From Rhynochetos jubatus (taxonomy: Eukaryota; Chordata; Aves; Eurypygiformes; Rhynochetidae), in assembly GCA_027574665.1 (NCBI GenBank), contig CM050690.1, positions 40,663,665-40,727,664 of the forward strand: a stretch of DNA of 64,000 nucleotides. The letters run 5' to 3'. The translations under genes and the position numbers were made by a program. The notes beneath the pieces are model-generated. The model made no database searches and was not told the origin of the DNA. It saw only the letters and a list, made by a program, of their open reading frames with translations. Shown here piece by piece: positions 51,601 through 61,041 of this stretch (its first letter is position 1; every line of letters starts with the position of its first letter).

Positions 51601-52789
51601 GCCTCCATAGGGTCTCATTCATTCCTGGAAGCACAGACACCAAGCTAACGCTGCACACGACTTCTGTATTCGGTCAACTCCTTTGATGGGTGCACAGAGT
51701 AGCTTTCTTTGGACTGGGAAAAAAAACCCCACATCGACAATATAAAGGTAGAACCTATAAGAGTTAAAAACAGAACCAACAAACAAAACTCGTCAGTTTT
51801 CCTACCCCTTTGTTCTGTGTTATTGGTGATGAGGATAAACCCCTTAACAGCTTCACCAAAATGAGGCATTCTTGCTGAGAAGATTTTGTCAGGGTATAGG
51901 GGAGATACGGCTTTACACAGGAACGTTACCGCTATCTCTGCGTGAACTGGGACGTGAGTGGCTCCCCGACTTGCAAGATTAAAATTGTTTTTATTTTTCC
52001 AGGAATTCAAAGCCCTGCAGTCCTTGGAGCTGTAGAGCAAAAGGGAGCAAGAAAGCCTACCCTATGTTTCAAAACAAAGGAAAGGCGGTGCTTAACCACA
52101 CGCAGTAGCCATGATCATCAGATACCTGGGAAAAAAGCAACGTTCAAAATATATGCAGCATCTAATGTAGCATTTACGGCTACAGGTTACCCATTCCTCT
52201 CGCACAAGGTGTACATCACTGTTGGTTGAACAGTAATGGCTGAAGAACAGATTTTTACTTAAATTATTCAAGGAATAATATACCATTTTCTTAATCTGGA
52301 AATCAAAATCTATGTATGGAATAATATATCCACTAAGTATTTTTTGCACTGAGTCTCAAGAAATCATTTGCAAACACGTTTTGAAGTTTCTTGTCCTGTT
52401 TCGTTGCACATTGGCTGCAGGCTCTCCCAGGATATCTGTGCTCTTACAACAGTGCCTTTCTAGGGCAGAGGAATACCCACCTCTGGGAGCACGTGGAGCC
52501 ATGTTAAGCTTGGTGCTAGATCTCCAGGGGGAAACAAAGTTTACATGAGGAATGAACGGGCCTGAAATGTGAACAACCCCGTGTATTCCCCCTGCCATGA
52601 CCTGTACTTGGAAAATAGCAGATTATTCTCCCAGGACTTACTAAGAGAGATATCTTTTCTTTAAAAAAAAAAAAATAACTGGTGGAAAAGCTCAGGAAAA
52701 TTCAAAAGGAATGGGGCTAGGCAGGGCGGGGAGAGAGGGGGATGCAGGGAAAGATGTACTTTCCATTTTTTATTCAAAAGCCAATTGGA
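48638..52789. other. Non-coding stretch, no gene seen
   Basis: Unique-looking DNA. The 160-codon minus frame at 49560-50042 has no domain. A G-rich segment and a short hairpin ('cccctt', 'tt', 'aagggg') lie at about 51281-51300. Confidence 0.5.
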
Positions 52790-52825
52790 CATTCCAAAAA
52801 CTAATGTCAGTGACACCATCTGCCC

Positions 52826-52925
52826 CAAGATCCCAAGGCACTTTACATACATCAACAGACCTGCCTATCACAGACAGGGAGCGTCACTAGCCAGGAGTTC
52901 ACTCGGGATTAGCAGTGTGCTGGAA
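52826..52925 (-). mobile_element. Possible MIR-like fragment
   Basis: 'gatcccaaggcactttacat' at the left is the antisense form of the tail motif seen in the fragment at 3265-3372, where 'taatgtttgtgaacg' corresponds. After it, 'cagacagggagcg' is where the family has the antisense of 'tttccccatctgt'. The rest is too diverged to align. Confidence 0.4.
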
Positions 52926-54225
52926 TGTTATTTGACACATCCATGACTGAGGTTGCCGCACTGAGCAAGGGGCCTGGTAGGGCCCCAAGGAGTTTCCTGT
53001 AGTAACAGGGCCATTGGACACCCTCCTCCAAAGTCCTGCCTGACAGCACATGCCCTTAAGAAAGGATGAAATTGGGTCTCTATGAAAGGTGGATTTACTT
53101 TTGTGTGAAAGGCAGTGATCTTTTTTGTTCAATCTTTCCTTTTCTTTCGGTGCAACAGAGATGTCAGCTGAGAGAAAAACAAGACAAGATGATTCTGAGA
53201 GATGTCACTTCCACCAGTGTGTGATGACTGTGCCAGAGTGCTGAGCCTCACCGGCAGCTGTAAAGGGAAGATATTTGTGATGATAACAATACGATACCAG
53301 AAGAGAGACAAGGGGGAGAGAGGGAGAATTTCTGGAATGAACGGAATTGGCTGGGGGTCAGAGGGTGGGAGCATGATGGAGGCATAGAAAGAAACCCAGC
53401 TGTTTTTTCTGGGCTGTTTTTTATTTTATTTTGGTTTAAATTTTTTTTTGGTTGGGTTTTTTTTGGTCCTCCTTTGCTTGCCTGAAGCCTGGAGATGGGC
53501 AACTCAGGTTTGGAACTTTCCACTATGCAATGTGTAAGTCAAGATGCAGATTCAAACAATTCAGTGTTGATAGCGTGAAGTCAAATCTTCCCGTCTCTTG
53601 ACTCTGGGCCTGCCTTGGCTTTTGCAGCCTCTGCCCTTTCCTCGCCCAAGCTGCCCTTCAGTCTATGCCTGGACAATACTTTATGTTGATTCATGAAATC
53701 CTATCAGTCCACTTTTTTTTTCCCCCCAAAGTATCAGACTAGAAATCACGTCTGCCCCATTGACCACAAACTCATATATCCTCCTGCCTCCTCCTCTTTT
53801 TTCTTCTTTTTTTCCCTGGCAATTAAAAAAAGTAAAATCTAAGACCAAACAAATCAATGTTTACGGATTTGTAATAAGTTTCTTTCTATTTATTTATTTA
53901 TTTCCTCTTCAGTCACTAAAGAAGCAGCAGCAACTTGCAAGGAGCAGTTGTTGCCAGAGGGTGAATCATAGCTATATTGATTTGATTATGTAAAAGCTCA
54001 GAGGAACCTAAAGCCAGATACAGAAATATCTCATAGTCCAAACCCTGTGGGACACACACTAGTAAAAAAGCAATCTTTATATTGTTCCTGATAAAAGCAT
54101 CATTAGTTTCCTCACAGTGAAACCATTTCTCTGCTGATACAGTATATGGTTTTCCTTTTCTCTAGAATCCACTCAGACATAATTAACACTCAGTTACGAG
54201 ACTTCAGCTTCCCTCTGGAGTGCAC
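52926..54225. other. Non-coding stretch, no gene seen
   Basis: Contains T-rich tracts at 53401-53465, a pyrimidine-rich tract at 53776-53817 and (TTTA)n at 53887-53903. No coding frame is supported. Confidence 0.5.
53887..53903 (+). repeat. (TTTA)n microsatellite
   Basis: Four TTTA-type units. Confidence 0.8.
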
Positions 54226-54625
54226 GTTTCGAAGCCGGCGAGAGCGTGGGCATGCAAGCCTGAGTACCGCCGCATTACTTGCTCATCCTGCTGCGGACCA
54301 GGGGTCCGGCCCCCTGGGCATGGGGTGACCTGGACTCGGGTTACGGCACCTTCCCCTGTTCCCTCGGTCACCCATCCGGTAGGGCTGCGGATGCCCAGCC
54401 CTCCTGCTGTCGTTCTGCCAGCAACTCTGCCTCTTGCTCCCTTCCAGGCTTTGTACCACAACAGAGGCACGGAACCGCACAGGCACCCGGACCTGCACAG
54501 GCAGACCCGTTCCCAGCTTGTCACAACACAACGCTCGCGCGTGTGGTTTTCTGTGGAGCAGCCTCTCACAGGCGGCCCGGCACGGAGCGAGCACTGTGCC
54601 ACCATGTCTGGCTCGAAGGTGGGGT
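54226..54625. promoter_or_regulatory. CpG-island-like block
   Basis: By eye about 27-28 CpGs in 400 bases at roughly 60% G+C, which is an observed/expected ratio of about 0.7-0.8, far above the rest of the window. Notable clusters are 'tcgaagccggcgagagcg', 'cgctcgcgcgtg' and 'ggcggcccggcacggagcg'. In vertebrates such blocks mark promoters of genes or non-coding RNAs. Frames are open in both directions (54220-54714 + and 54204-54644 -), which again reflects low stop density. Orientation cannot be fixed. A GC-rich repeat is an alternative. Confidence 0.6.
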
Positions 54626-54714
54626 GGGAAAAGGCTAGGGGCATAGGGTTTGAACCAAAACTTAGCTCTGGAGAACTCAGACTAGGCAGCTTTACTCATG
54701 GTTCTGTTAGATAG
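54604..54714 (+). other. Kozak-context ATG at the island edge
   Basis: At 54598-54606 the sequence is GCCACCATG, an optimal Kozak context. The frame begins MSGSK and remains open to TAG at 54712. A possible splice donor (AAG then GTGGGG) follows the fifth codon at 54619. The same frame is open upstream, so this ATG need not be a start. It is a candidate first coding exon only if transcription from the CpG island can be shown. Confidence 0.2.
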
Positions 54715-56499
54715 GCAAATTCGTTAAAATCAGGATTTTCTGTCTGAGGTGAAGGCAAAATATGATCCTGCCTTTCAGAAACCTATCCTGCTTGTACGTG
54801 CCTTCAAGATAGAGAAAAGGTGTATAGCGAGTCAGTCCAGTCACCTCTGGTTCTTTCTTTCTTATCAATTTCGGGCTCCTTTTGGCCCAGTCAAAGGAAA
54901 ATGTCAATGAACTTTAACATCTCTGGTTTGAATCTGCAGTGTGGGACCTGGCTGTAAGATAAAGTGTTACCATGGTACTTAAGGTGATACTAGACAGACG
55001 TGGCACAGCTATGCTACTTGCTAACATACTGAGTGCTTCAGAGAGGAAACCTTGTGTAGGTGAGAGAAGGGAAAGGAGAGAAAGAGTCATTTCAATGCTT
55101 GTACCTGTCTTCTTTTCATATCAATGTGAAGACTCCTCAAGGAAACTTCAAGACATCTGGGAGTTTTGCTGACAACTCTGAAGGATTCATACACACACAA
55201 TTTGAAACAATGCCAGAAAATTCTAAATGTCTAAATGTGATGATTCTGGGGGGTCATTTTACCTAGTTGCAAAAGCCTTTAACCTTAATGCAGCATCACT
55301 AACATAAGAATGGTTTCCATCTCACCCTCTTGAACTGCCCAACAATTGGGATTACTATTAACCAGCAAATTATCCTTCTTTTTTTTTTTTTTTTTCCACT
55401 CCCTGAGTCCAATTCATGTTTTTTCCTTCTCAGAGCTGTTCCATGAGCTGAAGTCCTAGCTGTAGTGCCCATTGAACTCTTCAGAAAGTGCCACATAGCT
55501 GCACACAGGCTAAAGCACAACATTTAGGAGGCTTGTAAAATCAAGCCTGCTGAGCACTTTGCATAACCAGTGCTTAAGAAGAAAGACTGTTCACATCAAT
55601 TATTTATTCACCCTACCATTTGCAGTGATTTTTTCATTATCAACACAGGAATAACTCCAGTGGTTTCAGTTCTCTTCACCTGTTTCTGCAGCACCCACAG
55701 AGGTGCGTGTGGGACTGCATAGCATGGCGATTGCAGGATAGCAACCTGCTTGCCTGATTAACTTGTTCAAGTAGGACAGATCGTTGCTTCACAGCCACCT
55801 CTGTCTCTCATTGTATCATGGACCTGAAACCCAAAGAGTGCTGTGTGACTTCAGTCACATGGAAGCTACAAAATACTGTCCTCAGCAGTGAGACCTGGTC
55901 CCACTGCACGTCTGCTGGGGTTGGACTCGTTGCATAGTCTCTGAATATCTTTTAGCACAAAGGTGATAACACATCTCATGAAAAAAGGACTTTATTGGAG
56001 AAGCAATTCACCCATCTTTTACGCACTAGCATAGGAAACTTGTAGGCAAAGGTGAAGTGCACTATGATATGCTGGTTTTACTCTGAATTCTGAACACACA
56101 TATGTAGTTGAACCACATGAGTCTTCTCCTGCCACACCTGTGGTCTTCCGTGGTTTTAATGGTAACTTAAGAGAAGACAGTCTTTTGCGTGACCTCTGCA
56201 ATTTGAGTGAGCAGCTAGCATGGCCTACAGCATTACCGCCAACAGATACCTGTCCCTTCACTTCCCTCAGTGTTCATAGATGAACCTGACACCTCACTTG
56301 TGGCCGGGAACAGCTGCTCACATTTGGTGAATGGCATGTGATCCGAACACATTTGTGCTCAAAAAACCCAGGTACTCCCTGCGTCTGTCCTCTTGGAATT
56401 CCTCAAAAACTTCGACCTAATAGCAGCTGACATGTTCAAAAACAAAGCACATAAGAAAACCTTGTGTGAGAGAGAGTAAAAGAAACAAATACTTTTTAA
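54626..56499. other. Non-coding stretch, no gene seen
   Basis: Unique-looking DNA with a T run of 17 at 55379-55395. A short phrase at about 55912-55935 ('tgctggggttggactcg') resembles the 3' region of bird CR1 elements but is too short to call. Confidence 0.5.
55379..55395 (+). repeat. poly(T) homopolymer
   Basis: Seventeen consecutive T. Confidence 0.9.
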
Positions 56500-57650
56500 G
56501 CAAATGCTGCAATTTTGGAGTAGCTGACATGCAATTTTGTTTTTAATAGATTTACTGACTGAAATACTCTTTAATTAGAATGGCTTTAATTAGAATTCAC
56601 TTCCATACATTATAAGCCACAAAGACAGATTCCACCTTAATTCATCTGAAAATATCAGCATTTCTGTTTTAGAGAACGTTTGTGCTAGCTGTTCACTGGA
56701 ACTAAGTTATTCTGATCGTCTTTCTTCTCTGTAAGAGTCTGGGGCTTTTTTCTGTACAACAACCAGGCATCAATGAGAGCATCAAGGAAAACCTGGGGCC
56801 AAAACCACCAGCAGTGGAACTACGTGATTGCTAAATGTCATCGCAACTGAGGACGTGGCTAAACACAAATGGTTAAGTTCATACAACAAACACCCATATG
56901 TTTTGTTTTGTGCTGTCTACATCTATTCATCAAGAAACCCTACTTTTACAAAAGGTGTTCTCGCACTGAAAAATGCCCAGTTCATTGGCTTATTCTCTGT
57001 AAGAATTAATAAATCCCTGAAAAATTGCTGTGCACAACAGCTTTAATAGCTCTGTCCGGCTGCTTCGCAGTGTCTACCCCTTGAAAATAAAACAAACTCT
57101 AACTATAAATCAAGGCCACTGAAATGAAGGCCAGTCGCACATCACAGAGAATGATTTTATAGGTGGAACGTGGGCTTGCTAATTTCTAAAATAAATTATT
57201 GTGCTTTACTGGATGCAGTTCCATTTACATACTTCTGGTTACAAAGACTTAAAACCAAAATCAAAAGCCCAGTTACAGGCTGATTTTAGTGTGTCTAATT
57301 TTTTTTCAGGCAGCTCTCAGCATAAAACGTTTAGCTGACAATGTGCCAGGAAATCCCTTTCATTAAAATAAACACTGATACACACGTTGTGAAGTTATCT
57401 CACTTATAATATCAATGATCTTTAATAGAGTTGTTTTATTACCAGAATAACATTTCTGCCTGACAAGCCTGGAGTCAATATTTAACAGATTTAGGTCAGA
57501 TTTAGCAATAGGATTTTGCAAAAACCTGGAACGATGAAATTCTGAGTGCAAGCCCAAAGTAGGTTTACAGATTACAAAATGAGCATTTTCATAAATATGC
57601 ATGTCTCATAAATATTTGAGAAAAAATGAAATGAGATCCAATATCTAAAT
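56500..57650. promoter_or_regulatory. Candidate regulatory AT-rich block
   Basis: Repeat-free AT-rich sequence immediately left of the GGAA array. It has a tandem duplication of 'ctttaattagaat' (56569-56597), giving two TAATTA homeodomain cores about 16 bases apart, and further words such as 'attaataaat', 'aaataaattattgtg' and 'cataaatatgcatg'. The texture resembles developmental enhancers. No conservation data were available, so this is inference. Confidence 0.3.
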
Positions 57651-57710
57651 GATTGTCTAATTAATAATTCTTTTGATAGGGCAGTCTTGAATGCATATTA
57701 AACACGTGAG

Positions 57711-57780
57711 AAGAAAGAGAAAGAGAAAGAGAAAGAAGGAAACAAGGAAGGAGGGAGAGAAGAGGAAAAGAATGGAATAA
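57711..57780 (+). repeat. Purine-rich left flank of GGAA array
   Basis: Five or so 'gaaaga' hexamers, then a first GGAA/ACAA block and degenerate GA-rich sequence with a short non-repeat interruption ('aagaatggaataaa') before the main array. Confidence 0.85.
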
Positions 57781-59400
57781 AGGGAAGGAAGGAAGGAAGG
57801 AAACAAGGAAGGAAGGAAGGAAACAAGGAAGGAAGGAAGGAAACAAGGAAGGAAGGAAACAAGGAAGGAAACAAGGAAGGAAACAAGGAAGGAAACAAGG
57901 AAGGAAGGAAGGAAGGAAGGAAGGAAGGAAGGAAGGAAGGAAGGAAGGAAGGAAGGAAGGAAGGAAGGAAGGAAGGAAACAAGGAAGGAAGGAAGGAAGG
58001 AAGGAAGGAAGGAAGGAAGGAAGGAAACAAGGAAGGAAACAAGGAAGGAAACAAGGAAGGAAGGAAGGAAACAAGGAAACAAGGAAGGAAGGAAGGAAGG
58101 AAGGAAACAAGGAAGGAAGGAAGGAAGGAAACAAGGAAACAAGGAAGGAAGGAAACAAGGAAGGAAACAAGGAAGGAAACAAGGAAGGAAACAAGGAAGG
58201 AAGGAAACAAGGAAGGAAACAAGGAAGGAAACAAGGAAGGAAGGAAACAAGGAAGGAAACAAGGAAGGAAACAAGGAAACAAGGAAACAAGGAAACAAGG
58301 AAACAAGGAAACAAGGAAACAAGGAAACAAGGAAACAAGGAAACAAGGAAGGAAGGAAGGAAGGAAACAAGGAAGGAAGGAAGGAAGGAAGGAAACAAGG
58401 AAGGAAGGAAGGAAGGAAGGAAACAAGGAAGGAAGGAAACAAGGAAGGAAACAAGGAAGGAAACAAGGAAGGAAACAAGGAAGGAAGGAAGGAAACAAGG
58501 AAGGAAGGAAGGAAGGAAACAAGGAAACAAGGAAGGAAGGAAGGAAACAAGGAAGGAAACAAGGAAGGAAACAAGGAAGGAAACAAGGAAGGAAACAAGG
58601 AAGGAAGGAAGGAAGGAAACAAGGAAGGAAACAAGGAAGGAAACAAGGAAGGAAGGAAGGAAGGAAGGAAGGAAGGAAGGAAACAAGGAAGGAAGGAAGG
58701 AAGGAAGGAAACAAGGAAACAAGGAAGGAAGGAAGGAAGGAAGGAAGGAAGGAAGGAAGGAAGGAAGGAAGGAAGGAAGGAAGGAAACAAGGAAGGAAAC
58801 AAGGAAGGAAGGAAGGAAGGAAGGAAGGAAGGAAACAAGGAAACAAGGAAGGAAGGAAGGAAACAAGGAAGGAAACAAGGAAGGAAACAAGGAAGGAAGG
58901 AAACAAGGAAGGAAACAAGGAAGGAAACAAGGAAGGAAACAAGGAAGGAAACAAGGAAGGAAACAAGGAAGGAAGGAAGGAAACAAGGAAGGAAGGAAGG
59001 AAACAAGGAAGGAAGGAAACAAGGAAGGAAGGAAGGAAACAAGGAAGGAAACAAGGAAGGAAGGAAGGAAACAAGGAAGGAAGGAAGGAAACAAGGAAGG
59101 AAGGAAACAAGGAAGGAAGGAAGGAAACAAGGAAGGAAGGAAGGAAACAAGGAAGGAAGGAAGGAAACAAGGAAGGAAGGAAGGAAACAAGGAAGGAAGG
59201 AAGGAAACAAGGAAGGAAGGAAGGAAACAAGGAAGGAAACAAGGAAGGAAGGAAGGAAACAAGGAAGGAAGGAAGGAAGGAAACAAGGAAGGAAGGAAGG
59301 AAACAAGGAAGGAAGGAAGGAAACAAGGAAGGAAGGAAGGAAACAAGGAAGGAAGGAAGGAAACAAGGAAGGAAACAAGGAAGGAAGGAAGGAAACAAGG
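57781..59400 (+). repeat. GGAA/ACAA mosaic tetranucleotide array
   Basis: About 1.6 kb composed almost entirely of two tetramers, GGAA and ACAA, kept in the same four-base phase. ACAA tetramers are separated by one to about seventeen GGAA units; local spacings of two, three and four recur. No one-, two- or three-base indel is evident, which is why all three minus-strand frames stay open (frames of 561, 566 and 1135 codons, reading FLPS, FLVS, FLPC and LFPS). These frames are artefacts of the repeat, not proteins. Confidence 0.97.
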
Positions 59401-61041
59401 AAGGAAGGAAGGAAGGAAGGAAGGAAGGAAGGAAGGAAGGAAGGAAGGAAGGAAGGAAGGAAGGAAGGAAGGAAGGAAGGAAGGAAGGAAGGAAGGAAGG
59501 AAGGAAGGAAGGAAGGAAGGAAGGAAGGAAGGAAGGAAGGAAGGAAGGAAGGAAGGAAGGAAGGAAGGAAGGAAGGAAGGAAGGAAGGAAGGAAGGAAGG
59601 AAGGAAGGAAGGAAGGAAGGAAGGAAGGAAGGAAGGAAGGAAGGAAGGAAGGAAGGAAGGAAGGAAGGAAGGAAGGAAGGAAGGAAGGAAGGAAGGAAGG
59701 AAGGAAGGAAGGAAGGAAGGAAGGAAGGAAGGAAGGAAGGAAGGAAGGAAGGAAGGAAGGAAGGAAGGAAGGAAGGAAGGAAGGAAGGAAGGAAGGAAGG
59801 AAGGAAGGAAGGAAGGAAGGAAGGAAGGAAGGAAGGAAGGAAGGAAGGAAGGAAGGAAGGAAGGAAGGAAGGAAGGAAGGAAGGAAGGAAGGAAGGAAGG
59901 AAGGAAGGAAGGAAGGAAGGAAGGAAGGAAGGAAGGAAGGAAGGAAGGAAGGAAGGAAGGAAGGAAGGAAGGAAGGAAGGAAGGAAGGAAGGAAGGAAGG
60001 AAGGAAGGAAGGAAGGAAGGAAGGAAGGAAGGAAGGAAGGAAGGAAGGAAGGAAGGAAGGAAGGAAGGAAGGAAGGAAGGAAGGAAGGAAGGAAGGAAGG
60101 AAGGAAGGAAGGAAGGAAGGAAGGAAGGAAGGAAGGAAGGAAGGAAGGAAGGAAGGAAGGAAGGAAGGAAGGAAGGAAGGAAGGAAGGAAGGAAGGAAGG
60201 AAGGAAGGAAGGAAGGAAGGAAGGAAGGAAGGAAGGAAGGAAGGAAGGAAGGAAGGAAGGAAGGAAGGAAGGAAGGAAGGAAGGAAGGAAGGAAGGAAGG
60301 AAGGAAGGAAGGAAGGAAGGAAGGAAGGAAGGAAGGAAGGAAGGAAGGAAGGAAGGAAGGAAGGAAGGAAGGAAGGAAGGAAGGAAGGAAGGAAGGAAGG
60401 AAGGAAGGAAGGAAGGAAGGAAGGAAGGAAGGAAGGAAGGAAGGAAGGAAGGAAGGAAGGAAGGAAGGAAGGAAGGAAGGAAGGAAGGAAGGAAGGAAGG
60501 AAGGAAGGAAGGAAGGAAGGAAGGAAGGAAGGAAGGAAGGAAGGAAGGAAGGAAGGAAGGAAGGAAGGAAGGAAGGAAGGAAGGAAGGAAGGAAGGAAGG
60601 AAGGAAGGAAGGAAGGAAGGAAGGAAGGAAGGAAGGAAGGAAGGAAGGAAGGAAGGAAGGAAGGAAGGAAGGAAGGAAGGAAGGAAGGAAGGAAGGAAGG
60701 AAGGAAGGAAGGAAGGAAGGAAGGAAGGAAGGAAGGAAGGAAGGAAGGAAGGAAGGAAGGAAGGAAGGAAGGAAGGAAGGAAGGAAGGAAGGAAGGAAGG
60801 AAGGAAGGAAGGAAGGAAGGAAGGAAGGAAGGAAGGAAGGAAGGAAGGAAGGAAGGAAGGAAGGAAGGAAGGAAGGAAGGAAGGAAGGAAGGAAGGAAGG
60901 AAGGAAGGAAGGAAGGAAGGAAGGAAGGAAGGAAGGAAGGAAGGAAGGAAGGAAGGAAGGAAGGAAGGAAGGAAGGAAGGAAGGAAGGAAGGAAGGAAGG
61001 AAGGAAGGAAGGAAGGAAGGAAGGAAGGAAGGAAGGAAGGA
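59399..61041 (+). repeat. Pure (GGAA)n array, about 410 units
   Basis: About 1,643 bases of uninterrupted GGAA, with no substitution visible, ending at 'ggaaggacttctc'. A perfect tetranucleotide of this length implies recent expansion or a length collapsed or extended by assembly. GGAA is the core of ETS-family transcription-factor sites, and long GGAA microsatellites act as enhancers for the EWSR1-FLI1 fusion in human cells; whether this array binds anything is unknown. Confidence 0.97.

Noticed and set aside
54204-54714. 146- and 164-codon frames on opposite strands across the CpG island
   Set aside because: Both strands are open because CpG-rich sequence has few stops. Only the island itself is supported.
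55910-55940. Possible CR1 3' end ('ggggttggactcg')
   Set aside because: Only about a dozen bases match, and the following 'gatctttgaggtcc'-type segment and terminal octamer repeats are missing.
57781-61041. CRISPR-like repeat structure
   Set aside because: No unique spacers; it is a simple tetranucleotide array in eukaryotic DNA.
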